DNA of 64,000 bases, taken from the NCBI RefSeq assembly GCF_902167145.1, contig NC_050105.1, positions 141,841,988 to 141,905,987 on the forward strand. Reading direction: 5' to 3'. Source of the DNA: Zea mays (lineage: Eukaryota > Streptophyta > Magnoliopsida > Poales > Poaceae). Below the pieces are notes generated by a model. It searched no databases and was not told the origin of the DNA. It saw only the letters and a list, made by a program, of their open reading frames with translations. Both the position numbers and the translations under genes were made by a program. Positions 36,474-48,102 of the stretch are shown here, piece after piece (position 1 is the stretch's first letter; the number at the start of each line of letters is the position of its first letter).

Positions 36474-37439
36474 ATGCTCAAGGAGCCGTGCCCCTATCAT
36501 CAGGGGCCCGTCAAGCACACCCTTGAGGAGTGCGCTATGCTTCGGCGCCACTTTCAAAGGACCGGGCCACCCGCGGAGGGTGGCAGGGCTCGCGACAATG
36601 ATAAGAAGGAAGATCACCAGGCAGGAGAGTTCCCCGAGGTCCGCAACTGCTTCATGATCTACGGTGGGCAAGCGGCGAACGCCTCGGCTCGGCACCACAA
36701 GCAAGAGCGTCGAGAGGTCTATTCGGTAAAGGTGGCGGCGCCAGTCTACCTAGACTGGTCCGACAAGCCCATCACCTTCGACCAAGCCGACCACCCCGAC
36801 CGCGTGCCGAGCCTAGGGAAATACCCGCTCGTTGTCGACCCCGTCATCGGCGACGTCAGGCTCACCAAGGTCCTCATGGACGGAGGCAGCAGCCTCAACA
36901 TCATCTACGCCGAGACCCTCGGGCTCCTGCATGTTGATCTATCCTCGGCCCGGGCAGGCGCTGCGCCTTTCCACGGGATCATCCCCGGGAAGCGCGTCCA
37001 GCCCCTCGGACAACTCGATCTTCCCGTCTGCTTTGGGACGCCCTCCAACTTCCGAAGGGAGACCCTCACGTTCGAGGTGGTCGGGTTCCGAGGAACCTAC
37101 CACGCGGTACTGGGGAGGCCATGCTACGCGAAGTTCATGGTCGTCCCCAACTACACCTACCTCAAGCTCAAGATGTCGGGCCCCAACGGGGTCATCACCG
37201 TCGGCCCCACGTACCGACATGCGTTCGAATGCGACGTGGAGTGCGTGGAGTACGCCGAGGCCCTCACCGAATCCGAGGCCCTCATCGCCGACCTGGAGAG
37301 CCTCTCTAAGGAGGTGTCAGACGTGAAGCGCCATGCCGGCAACTTCGAGCCAGCGGAGACGGTTAAGTCCGTCCCCCTCGACCCCAACAGCGACGCCTCC
37401 AAGCCGATCCGGATCGGCTCCGAGCTCGATCCCAAATAG
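36474..37439 (+). pseudogene. Huck gag C-terminus and aspartic protease, ends at a nonsense codon
   Basis: The frame follows gag after the 36411 indel. CPYHQGPVKHTLEEC-like Cys/His residues (about 36486-36535) form the gag tail. The aspartic protease is at about 36760-37180 with active-site VLMDGGSSLNIIY; the DGG form is common in Tat elements. It ends at TAG 37437-37439, directly in frame with the RT that starts at 37440, so this is a nonsense change (CAG expected) within one polyprotein. The protease would cut the polyprotein in the particle. Confidence 0.8.
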
Positions 37440-38612
37440 GAAGCAGTGCTCGTCGACTTTCTCCGCGCGAACGCCGACGTTTTTGCGTGGAGTCCCTCGG
37501 ACATGCCCGGCATACCGAGGGATGTCGTCGAGCACTCGTTGGATATCCGAGCTGGAGCCCGACCCGTGAAGCAGCCTCTGCGTCGATTCGACAAAGAAAA
37601 GCGCAGAGCCATAGGCGAGGAGATCCACAAGCTAATGGCGACAGGGTTCATCAAAGAGGTATTCCATCCCGAATGGCTTGCCAACCCTGTGCTTGTGAGA
37701 AAGAAAGGAGGGAAATGGCGGATGTGTGTAGACTACACTGGTCTAAACAAAGCATGTCCGAAGGTTCCCTACCCTCTGCCTCGCATCGACCAAATCGTGG
37801 ATTCCATTGCTGGGTGCGAAACCCTGTCTTTCCTCGATGCCTACTCAGGGTATCACCAAATCAGGATGAAAGAGTCCGACCAGCTCGCGACTTCTTTCAT
37901 CACACCCTTCGGCATGTACTGCTATGTCACCATGCCGTTCGGCTTGAGGAATGCGGGTGCGACGTACCAACGGTGCATGAACCATGTGTTCGGCGAACAC
38001 ATTGGCCGGACGGTCGAGGCCTACGTCGATGACATCGTAGTCAAGACGAGGAAAGCCTCCAACCTCCTTTCCGACCTTGAAGTGACATTCCGATGTCTCA
38101 AGGCGAAAGGCGTGAAGCTCAATCCCGAAAAGTGTGTCTTCGGGGTTCCCCGAGGCATGCTCTTGGGGTTCATCGTCTCCGAGCAGGGCATCAAAGCCAA
38201 CCCGGAGAAGATCGTGGCCATCACCAGCATGGGGCCCATCAAGGACTTGAAAGGCGTACAGAGGGTCATGGGATGCCTTGCGGCTCTGAGCCACTTCATC
38301 TCACGCCTCGGCGAAAGAGGCCTGCCTCTGTACCGCCTCTTAAGGAAGGCCGAGTGCTTCACTTGGACCCCTGAGGCCGAGGAAGCCCTCGGGAACCTAA
38401 AGGCGCTCCTCATGAACGCGCCCATCTTGGTGCCCCCCGCTGCCGGAGAAGCCCTCTTGATCTACGTCGCCGCGACCACTCAGGTGGTTAGCGCCGCGAT
38501 TGTGGTTGAGAGACGAGAAGAGGGGTATACATTGCCCGTCCAGAGGCCAGTCTACTTCATGAGCGAGGTACTGTCCGAGACCAAGATCCGCTACCCACAA
38601 ATTCAGAAGCTG
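37440..38612 (+). pseudogene. Huck reverse transcriptase
   Basis: Open from the TAG at 37437 to the insertion at 38613. Visible RT motifs: WLANPVLVRKKGGKWRMCVDY (37674-37735), PYPLPRIDQIVD, LDAYSGYHQI, MPFGLRNAGATYQ, the catalytic YVDDIVVKT (about 38022-38048) and the connection to RNase H (FTWTPEAEEAL). A 182-bp foreign segment then cuts the protein. Up to that point no residue needed for catalysis is missing. Confidence 0.87.
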
Positions 38613-38794
38613 ACTAGTCAAAAAATAAAATCAAAATTTCTAGTGGTTTTCTGATAGAAATTATCTTGTTGCGATCCTATGAATCAGTTCAATTAAAACC
38701 TTGGATTCATACTAGAGCCACGATGATTCAGTCTCAAGATAAACAAAAGGCAAGGGTTCTTCGAATAAGAACCGCTTGATGATCATTTATTGAG
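38613..38794. other. 182-bp AT-rich insertion in Huck pol
   Basis: The Huck reading frame stops after CTG at 38612 and resumes with TTATAC at 38795. The intervening AT-rich 182 bp is unlike the GC-rich host and shifts the frame (182 is not a multiple of 3). No target duplication or inverted repeat is seen, so it is not an obvious transposon. Composition and look suggest organelle (plastid) filler DNA, but I could not assign it to a gene. Confidence 0.6.
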
Positions 38795-39693
38795 TTATAC
38801 ACGGTGATCCTGACGCGGCGGAAGTTGCGACACTACTTCGAGTCTCATCCGGTAACTGTGGTGTCATCCTTCCCCTGGGGGAGATCATCCAGTGCCGAGA
38901 GGCCTCGGGTAGAATTGCAAAGTGGGCGATGGAAATCATGGGCGAAGCGATCTCGTTCGCCCCTCGAAAGGCCATCAAGTCCCAGGTCTTGGCAGACTTC
39001 GTGGCTGAATGGGTCGACACCCAGCTCCCAACAGTTCCGATCCAACCGGAACTCTGGACCATGTTCTTCGACGGGTCGCTGATGAAGACAGGAGCAGGCG
39101 CAGGCCTGCTCTTCATCTCGCCCCTCGGGAAGCACCTATGCTACGTGCTACGCCTCCATTTCCCGGCGTCCAACAATGTGGCTGAGTACGAGGCTCTGGT
39201 CAACGGTTTGCGCATCGCCATCGAGCTAGGGGTCCGACGCCTTGACGCTCACGGCGACTCGCAGCTCGTCATCGACCAAGTCATGAAGAACTCCCACTGT
39301 CGCGACCCAAAGATGGAAGCCTACTGCGATGAGGTTCGGCACCTGGAAGACAAGTTCTACGGGCTCGAGCTCAACCACATCGCCCGACGCTACAACGAGA
39401 CTGCGGATGAGCTGGCTAAAATAGCCTCGGGGCGAACAACGGTTCCCCCGGACGTCTCCCGAGACCTGCATCAACCCTCCGTCAAAACCGACGACACGCC
39501 CGAGCCCGAGAAGGCCTCGGCCGAGCCTGAGGCACCCTCGGCTCAGTCCGAGGTACCCTCGGCTCGGCCTGAGGCACCCTCGACCCAACCTGAGGCACCC
39601 TCAGCTCAGTCCGAGGTACCCTCGGCTCAGCCCGAGGCACCCTCGGCCCGGTCCGAGGTACCCTTGGCTCGGCCCGAGGCACCCTCGGCCTAA
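38795..39693 (+). pseudogene. Huck RNase H, frameshifted and terminated early
   Basis: Resumes with LTRRKLRHYFESHPV, loses one base in a C-run at 38872-38875, and continues in frame 38929-39693. RNase H residues: MFFDGSLMKTGAG (first Asp, about 39061-39100), NVAEYEAL (Glu), DSQLVIDQV (Asp) and NETADELAK (Asp, about 39400). The Tat-type RNase H is therefore complete. The frame enters a heptapeptide repeat and ends at TAA 39691-39693, where other units have CAA. Confidence 0.82.
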
Positions 39694-39798
39694 CCTGAGG
39701 CACCCTCGGCTCAGTCCGAGGTACCCTCGGCTCAGCCCGAGGCACCCTCGGCCCAGCCGGAGGCACCCTCGGTTCGGCCCGAGGTACCCTCGGCCCCC
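39526..39798 (+). repeat. 21-bp coding tandem repeat between RNase H and integrase
   Basis: Thirteen units of seven codons, (P/S)E(A/V)PSA(Q/R), exactly 273 bp. One unit (39673-39693) carries the TAA stop. The repeat makes a flexible acidic-proline spacer in the polyprotein. Confidence 0.9.
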
Positions 39799-41098
39799 GA
39801 GGGTGAGGCACTACACATCGAGGAGGAGCGAAGCGGGGTCACGCCTAATCGAAACTGGCAGACCCCGTACCTGCAATATCTCCACCAAGGAGAGCTACCC
39901 CTCGACCGAGCCGAGGCTCGGCGGTTGGCGCGGCGCGCCAAGTCGTTTGTCTTGCTGGGGGATGGGAAGGAACTCTACCACCGCAGCCCCTCAGGCATCC
40001 TCCAGCGATGCATTTCCATCGCCGAAGGCCAGGAGCTCCTACAAGAGATACACTCGGGGGCTTGCAGCCATCACGTAGCACCTCGAGCCCTTGTTGGAAA
40101 CGCCTTCCGACAAGGTTTCTACTGGCTGACGGCGGTGGCCGACGCCACTAGAATTGTCCACACCTGCGAAGGGTGTCAGTTCTACGCAAGGCAGACCCAC
40201 CTGCCCGCTCAGGCCCTGCAGACGATACCCATCACCTGGCCTTTTGCTGTGTGGGGTCTGGACCTCGTCGGCCCCTTGCAGAAGGCACCCGGGGGCTACA
40301 CACACCTGTTGGTCGCCATCGACAAAATTCTCCAAGTGGATCGAGGTCCGACCCCTAAACAGCATCAGGTCCGAACAGGCGGTGGCGTTCTTCACCAACA
40401 TCATCCATCGCTTTGGGGTCCCGAACTCCATCATCACCGACAACGGCACCCAGTTCACCGGCAGAAAGTTCCTGGACTTCTGCGAGGATCACCACATCCG
40501 GGTGGACTGGGCCGTCGTGGCTCACCCCATGACGAATGGGCAAGTAGAGCGTGCCAACGGCATGATTCTACAAGGACTCAAGCCTCGGATCTACAACGAC
40601 CTCAACAAGTTTGGCAAGCGATGGATGAAGGAACTCCCCTCGGTGGTCTGGAGTCTGAGGACAACGCCGAGCCGAGCCACGGGCTTCACGCCGTTCTTTC
40701 TGGTCTATGGGGCCGAGGCCATCTTGCCCACAGACTTAGAATACGGTTCCCCGAGGACGAGGGCCTACGCCGACCAAAGCAATCAAGCTAGTCGAGAAGA
40801 CTCATTGGACCAGCTGGAAGAGGCTCGGGACATGGCCCTACTACACTCGGCACAGTACCAGCAGTCCCTGCGACGCTACCACGCCCGAGGGGTCCGGTCC
40901 CGAGACCTCCAGGTGGGCGACCTGGTGCTTCGGCTGCGACAAGACGCCCGAGGGCGGCACAAGCTCACGCCTACCTGGGAAGGGCCGTTCGTCATCGCCA
41001 AAGTTCTGAAGCCCGAAACGTACAAGCTAGCCAATAGTCAATGCGAGGTCTACAACAACGCTTGGAACATCCAACAGCTACGTCGCTTCTACCCTTAA
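39694..41098 (+). pseudogene. Huck integrase, one frameshift
   Basis: After the repeat, the zinc-binding HHCC region spans about 40050-40190 (HSGACSHHV ... CEGCQFYA). The catalytic triad is GLDLVGPL (about 40260), ITDNGTQF (about 40435) and GQVERANG (about 40545). The C-terminal domain (VGDLVLRL, LTPTWEGPFVIAKVL) ends with stop TAA at 41096-41098. An extra A in the run at 40324-40327 shifts the frame between the first and second Asp. Apart from that the enzyme is complete. Confidence 0.87.
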
Positions 41099-44000
41099 GA
41101 TGCTTTCAAGTTGTTCGTATACCTCGTTCCCACGCAAAGTTTAGTCATCAAGGAAGGGTCAGCCTTGCCTCGGCAAAGCCCGACCCTCCCTCGGGGGCTA
41201 AAAGGGGGGAACCCCCTCTGCGTCGAAATTTTCCTCGAAAAAAGATCCTTTCTGCCAGAATGTCTTTCGTGCTTTTTCGACTACTTCGAAAGTGGATCCT
41301 AAAAACGACGGAGTACACGTAAGCAGCCAAGGCTGACCGAGCCGAGGGACTCCTACGCCTCCGGGATACGGATACCTCACTCATCACCTTCTGCGATAAG
41401 TAACTCGCGTTCGGATAAGTGATTCCGCGGACCGAACAAGTCTTCACGCTCGAAAGCTCCTCTGCTGAAGCGATTCTTCGGGCCTTCTCGACTGCGTCGG
41501 TGACAGAACCCTATGGACGGGCAAGAGTGCGCGTAAGCGGCAAGGCCGACCGAGCCGAGGGATTCCTACGCCTCTAGGATACGGATACCTCACTCATCGC
41601 CTTCCGTGAAAAGCAACTCTCGCTCACACAGACAATTCTGTTACCGACAAAGAAGTCCAGATACTCGAAACAAGAGGAAAAGAAACGCAGCTTTACAACA
41701 CGACGATGGTGTGTTTGGGCCTCGGCGGCCACAGAAAACACACGCTACAAGATAATCCGATCCTGCAGGCTCGGATCTTGACAGTTGAAGGGAGCAGCAG
41801 CACCCTCGGCGTCAACTACACCTTCAGCGAGGTCCGACCTAGCCTTGGACGGCGACGCGGTCGGAGGATCTCCACTCTGAAGGACGACATCAGCACCACG
41901 CCTGGGCCGTCGCCGCCAGGGTCTTCTCCAGGAACCCGGCTTGAGCAGACGACTCGGCCGGCCACCCCGAGGCCTCGGCCAGCTGTCCCTCGAAGACATC
42001 AGCTCGGCCCGAGGCCTCGGCAACTCAATTCTGGCATCGGTCCCGCCAGTGGACAACCCAGCCAGGCTCTGGCCGACCAAGTCTTCTTTTCGAGCCAACT
42101 CTGCCTCTGTCCGTGCTGACACCGCTACCCCCGGCTTCGGCTCATCGAAGAGCGGCCGAGGGGTTCCTTTAACTAAGCAAGGGAAGCCTCGGACAGCAAG
42201 GCCGACCGAGCCGAGGGACTCCTACGCCTCCGGAATACGGATACCTCACTCGTCACCTTTGCACGGGGCGACTCACGCTTGGTGAAGCGGTTCTGTTAGC
42301 CGACAAACGAGTCTTAGTGCTCGAAATGAGGAAAAAACACGGCTCCGTGCCGAAAATACATACATGTTCAGGCCCCGACAGCCACAATGAACAAAACACC
42401 GGCATTCAAGATGCCATTACGAACGGAACTCCGGTTCCACCTCCGCAGGTACGAACAACCCCACACGATTGGAGGGCCTACGGAGCAACAGAAGGCCGAC
42501 GGACGGCTCATCGTCGCCCGCTCCAGCAGCAGCGACAATGACCCCCGCTACGGGTGGCCGAACTGCAGCAGCGATGGCCTCAGGGCGGACGCCGCTGCAA
42601 CCTTGCCCTCGCCCACGCCGACGCTCGAGGGGCGAGGACAAGTACAAAGAGCCGGAGGCCCGAAGCGCGGATGGTGGCGGTGATCCCGTCGGCGACGGGA
42701 CTTCTCGAGCCGCCCCCACCTCGGCACCGACGACAGGGGCCGTCAGCCCTCCGGCAGATCCCCACTCAGATCCTCTCGGACGAGTGGAGCACCGACCTCC
42801 GCGCGGAGGCGCCGTACCGGTGCAAAGGCAGGACAACCCCAGAACACGAACGCCGCCCTAGCAGCGCGCGACGTCTTGGGCGGTCCACCCGTGCGCGCGG
42901 CGCGACAACCGCCCTTGCGGCAGAAGGGGGCACTGGGAGCCAAGCCGGTGAGCCAAACACGCTGAAGCTGACGACGCCTGCCGTCGACCAGCCCCGCGTT
43001 GTCGAAGTCCGCCCCTCTCGCAGGGTCGGTGAGCGCCCTCTCCCTCGAATGCTGAAGGAGAGGCTGCCCCACGAACCCGTGCAGGAGGTAGAGCTCCGGC
43101 TCAGCCCGGCCTCCGCCCCAGCGAGGATGATGAACATCCTTGAAGCTGAGGGCGGGACCAAGATTGTAGCCCGGCTCGCTTCTCCCCACCCAGGGGCTGA
43201 TGGTCACCGTCTTGGGTGACCACCGGCGAGGGGATGCAGCCGGGCTGACTGATGAAAATCCTTGAAGCCGAACGATGGCTGAAAGGTACCAACTTCCATG
43301 AAGTTGCGTTCCTCCAACGACAAGGCGGAAGGATTGCGGGTGTCCCCCATCTGGGGGCTCGGAAGGTGGAAAGACACGGTGCATAAGGGAGCGCAAAGAC
43401 ATGGTCGCCTTTCAAGGGGATCACCCCCTTTTAAAGGCGACTCTCCCTACTTGCGTCCCCAGCCGTCGTGGGCTGAGTCTTCTCCAACACGCTCCAAGGT
43501 CCTCCCCCTACGGCGCGGGGGCTGGGCCCCACGCGTCATGCAAACTGGCCCAGGGCGGAAGAAGCCAAACCGCCGCGCGCAGTGCATGCAACCGCCCAGC
43601 GGTTACAAGCATTCCTCCACTTTCGCCCAGACCAGCGGGTGAAAGGGCGGACAGCCGTGCAGGCGGCATGCAACCGCGCCAAGTGGGCGCACCCCTCCGA
43701 CTTCCAACGCACCCAGCATGGAGGCCCAGGCCCACGCGTCATGCAACCGGCGCGCCGGTTGCTACGTGTGAGCAACTGCACCGTCGCTCGCACCACTACC
43801 ACGCCTCCTCGACTGCGGAACCAGTACCACGACTCGAGGCAACCCTACGTACGACCCGGCAGTGCCAGCCAGGCGCGACGGTCAATACGGCCAAAAATGG
43901 GCCGACAGTAATGGCGGTGGCAGGCGGGCAGGAGCAGCGGTCACGTCGTCAGCCAAGCTTACGTCCCATCCAGGGGCAGCGAGAGAACCCTCTCTCACGG

Positions 44001-44249
44001 CGTGAAGACGGCGCGCCCATGTTCCGTTCCTCGAATGGCTCGCGCACGCGCAACGGCCGCCTCGCAAACCACTCGCCCCGTCGCATTAACTCCGCGGCGG
44101 GACAGGCGGCACCTCCGGCAGGGGAAGCGAGCGACGCTTCGCCTTCGCCATAATGACCGCGTCAAAAAAGGTACGCCACGTCATTCGATTTCGTATCATT
44201 TTCCTTTTCCTCTTTCTCTCTCTTACGACAGGGACCGGGAAAGGGGGTT
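41099..44249 (+). other. Huck 3' non-coding region, left of the solo LTR
   Basis: GC-rich, about 3.15 kb, with many overlapping open frames typical of GC-rich DNA; none is a recognisable protein. It contains three copies of an about 90-bp repeat (41318-41410, 41532-41625, 42194-42280; shared core GACCGAGCCGAGGGACTCCT) and a hairpin at 43404-43441. Antisense open frames at 42417-42836 and 42743-43402 are noted as weak candidates only. Confidence 0.6.
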
Positions 44250-47110
44250 TGTAGCATCCCAAAAATCCTAACCCAGGTTTGAAACCCTAATCTACCCTTT
44301 TCCCCTCCTTTCATCCTCTAATTCCAAGACCTCCACTAGTTTTTCTTTCATCATATGCATACATTTTGTTTGATCACAAAGCACCTCACTTAGATTCTAT
44401 TTTCTAAACACTTAGAGTATCCACAAAATAATTTGTTCAAAAGAAAAAGGGGCAAAATGGGAAATAGGAATTAGAAAGTAAAAAGAAAAAGAGAAAAGCC
44501 TTCTCCTCTCCCTGCTGGACCGAATCCCGGCCCAAACCCGCGACCTCCCCCTTCCCACGCGCCCGCGCTCCTCCTCTCTCGGCACATCTTCGGCCTGCCT
44601 CCACGCGCGCGCGCCAGCCCGCTCCACACCCCGCATCCCTCTCGCTGGCAAGGCGTCCCCACCCGTCAGCCGCCCTCTCTCTCGCGCGCTCGCTCCCTCT
44701 GGCAGAATGGCCCCGCTGGTCAGTTGCTTCGTCGTCCTTCCGCCGTCCCCTCACCGAAGTCACCTCCGGCCGTCGCCTCCGTCCTCCCCTCTGCCATCTC
44801 GCCGCACAGGGAAGTTTGGCACCGCTCCGTCCTCCCCCCCCCCCTTGACCAGCGTCCTCGCCGGTACCGCCCCGCCGTAGTGTCAGCTCGGCAGCGCTGT
44901 GCGGCATTAATGGCGGCACTGTGAAGCTCGCCGGAGCCAAGAAGCTCCACCACCCCCCCTTCCCTCGCGCGCCTATAAAAGGCTCGCCCCGAGCCCCTCC
45001 TTCCTCGCACCAGCCTCGGCCATCCCTCTCCTCCCCTCCCCCGAGCACAATTCGCGAAGCGCCGGCGTCGTTCTCCTCTCCGGTGAGTCCCTTCCTCCTC
45101 CTCCCTCTCCTTCTCCGTTGGTCCGGCAAGAAATTAAGTGGGCCGAGAAGCTCCCTCACGTAGCCACAAACCCGAAGCACTACCTTCCAACCCCCGTCCC
45201 CCACCTAGAGCCCACCGGCGGCGATCCCCGCCGCGGAACTCCGCCCCTCCCCGTGGGCAGCCCCCTCCCAACCCTCTCTGGCCAAATTGAGCCTACCGTT
45301 GGAATCGCCAGCCTCCGCCCGTGCCAAACCACCCTCCCTTGGCCGAAGAACCGGGCCACCGGCGGCAAGCCGCCGTCAAGCTTCCCCGGCGGCCGGCCTG
45401 TTCTCCCTCGCTCGGCCGGTTCGCCCCGCCGTCTGGCCGCGACGCCGTTTCCTTCCCCCCTCTCGCTGGCAAGTGGGCCCACAGAAGCGCCGTCACCCTC
45501 GCAGCCGCGCCGTCTCCCCCTCGCTCTTGGGCCGCCCCTGGGCCAAAAGCGCTTCAGCGCGCGCGCTCGCGCCCGGGGTGGGCCAAAAGCCGTGCCCCCA
45601 GCCCAGGAATGAGGATTTCTCTTTTCTTTTTCTTTTTCCACCCTTTTTCCCATTTAAATAGTTTTCTCAATATTTTATGCACCAAAAATTATCAAAAAGG
45701 ATTTCCAAGGTTACATACAATAATGTTGTTAGAAAATGGCACACTATGATTGATAAACCACTATTGATGTATTGTTTTACTGCCTGTTTCCTAGAAGAAG
45801 CGGGGACCGCAGATTCGGATCCCGTAGCTCCAAAAGAAGGGTCGGAGCCCGAACTTCCGGAAGTAGATCTTCTGTGCCAAGAGAGCTTCAACGAAGGCAA
45901 GTCCATCCTTCCCTTGATGCATAAATTACCCATTCTCTCTACCACTGCCTAGGCCGGGAACTATGGGGGATTATTGCATTGTGAGTGAGAGATGGCCCGC
46001 ATTAACATATTCATTCTGGATACGAAATGTGGTTTGGGAAGAAAGGAAATGTGTTTTCTTCAAATAAAGTCTCCTCTTGAAAAGTTTTGCGATGAAGGGT
46101 ACTCACCCTCATCACCCTGGGAGTGGGATGATCAGGGACTCCCTGGTTTAGGGGAGGGCCTAAGGTGTTGGCTCAGCTGGTTTAGGCATGAGCAGAAGGA
46201 TTATCCCCTCATATAAGGACCGGCTTGTCATTTTCACTACCTGTACTCCTTTATCGTACAACCACTCGAGACTGTGTGGGCAGTCACTCAATCCGAACTC
46301 GTGTGGTCCAACCCCAGGGTTAAGAAGGCTGGGGAGCACCGGGAGGATAAGGAGGGGGAAAGATTTGTCCGGTTTGGACATGGTGGTGGCCTGACTCCTT
46401 CCGGATAACCATTAAGGTTAGGACGTACGGGTAAGGAAAGAGATCCGGCATTCGGGTCTCGCGACGGTGAGATTGCAGAAACCGGGCTAGTGGGTAAAGT
46501 GTACCCCTCTGTGCAGAGTTGAAACCTATTCGAATAGTCCGTGTCCACTGGTATGGATGAGTCCGGTATGGTATGGCAATTAGAACTTTCTCTATGAGTT
46601 TCGAGAAAAGGGGAATGTGTGAATAAGTAGGTGTTAGGAAAGAACTAAGGCCACGGGAGCGGGAAGCTCAGTGGCGGTTGAGTTTTTGGTTAGTATAAGA
46701 CCATGGGAAAAACCTTCAAGTATCTGCCTTTCTCTAAGAAAAATGTTGAGTGACCACAACTCCACCAAATTGAGCATGTATATCATAGGTCTCTTTCTCT
46801 CTACGGGAGCGGGGTGGGCTTGCGGAATACCTAGTGTATTCACCCAGATTTATTTATGTTTTTCAGCAGCCGAGGACTTCTTTTCTGCTATGCTTGATTA
46901 AGAGGGCTGTGTCTGCACCCAGTTCTGCCTGTGGCTTGGGCTAGTGTATTTTCCTACTGCGTTTCCTAATTTGGCTCTCTCGAGCTTGTACCCCGGTATT
47001 GTAATAATTTTATCTAAACTCTGTACTATTTGAAGTAAGGAATGTGTTTACTAGCCTCCTAGGACTAGTAATTGTTTCACATTTGAGTCCCAAAGGATCG
47101 GGACGCTTCA
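44250..47110 (+). mobile_element. Solo LTR (2861 bp) of a chromovirus-like family related to the element at 1-8604
   Basis: Begins TGTAGCATCCCAAAAAT and ends GGGACGCTTCA like the LTR at 4913-8604. From about 46080 it follows that LTR closely (GGGAGGGCCTAAGGTGTTGG, TATTCGAATAGTC, GAGTCCCAAAGGAT). Flanking pentamers are GGGTT (44245-44249) and GGGAT (47111-47115), a 4-of-5 match. No internal region or partner LTR is present, so it is a solo LTR left by recombination. The left half is GC-rich and unlike the other LTR. TATA box at 44974. Confidence 0.85.
44974..44980 (+). promoter_or_regulatory. TATA box in solo LTR
   Basis: TATAAAA in GCGCCTATAAAAGGCTCGC. A lone LTR can still act as a promoter toward 47110. 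Confidence 0.55.
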
Positions 47111-48102
47111 GGGATACCCCGAAAAGGATCCTTCTCCATGAAGGAAACAGGCCCCGAGCCTCCCTACTGATCAGAGGTTCAAAGGCTGGCCCCTCAGAGG
47201 GGTTTAACAGCCGCCTCAGAGCGCGTGGGCTCCGCACCCACTACTGGTCAGAGGTTCGAAGGCCGGCCCCTCGGAAGGGTTCAACGGCCGCCTCAGGCCA
47301 CTCGGGCTCTATGCCCACTACTGATCAGAGGTTCGTAGGCTGGCCCTCGAAGGGTTCACAGCCGCCTCAGACACAGAGCGAGGGATGACCCTGGGTACGT
47401 TCGATACATAACCAAGGCTCGGGCTACGCTCCCGAGGTACCCTAGGACATTTCCGAGACCAGCGGGAACGATCTTGTAACGAAATCCCATCAGAGGGAGG
47501 CATCGAGCCCTCGGACCCCATCGAAAGGGGACCGGGTCCGGCAGATCACCCGCAGGTACTTTTGAACGCGCCTCCGGGCCTCTAGCCGACCCGTAACAAA
47601 TGGGGCACGGGCGTCCACTCGGATTACCCGCCAGCAGCTCACCGGAGACACCATGTTCGGCGCCCTCCGAGGGCAACATGACGCTTCCCCCCTCCTCCTT
47701 GCGGAAAGGCGACGCAGGGGCGTATGTAAAAAAGTCGAGTCTGTCCTTGACCATCCTCTCGCCCTGTGCAGAGGCTCGGGGGCTGCTCTCGCAAACCCGG
47801 CTCCGGCCAAACCGTTGACAGCGTCAACATACCAGCCCGAGAACTTGGGACCCGACCGTGCACCCGGGCTACGGCCAGCTCGCATGAGGGAACGACCAGA
47901 CCAGCCGAAGCATTGCGCGAGGCATTAAGACCTCGGAGGAGTCAAACCACTCCTCCGAGGCCTCGGGGGCTACACCCGGTGGGTGCGCTCGCGCGCACCC
48001 ACCGGAACAAAACACAACTGAGAAAGGCTGGTCCCCTTGCAAAAAAGTGCGACAAAAGCCTCCAAGCGAGTATTAACACTCCCTTTGAGGCTCGGGGGCT
48101 AC
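47111..48102 (+). other. Huck 3' non-coding region, right of the solo LTR
   Basis: GC-rich with no gene. A tandem repeat of 77-bp units lies at 47164-47240, 47241-47317 and 47318-47370 (core CTACTGATCAGAGGTTC). The polypurine tract GAGGCTCGGGGGCTAC is at 48087-48102, with a similar CCTCGGGGGCTACA near 47961. Confidence 0.7.

Noticed and set aside
40154..40360. Frames beginning at 40154 and 40173 as separate genes
   Set aside because: They are the integrase read in shifted frames around the extra A at 40324-40327.
44437..45661. Long minus- and plus-strand frames of 120-255 codons
   Set aside because: GC-rich half of a solo LTR; low-complexity Arg/Gly or Pro/Ser translations without motifs.
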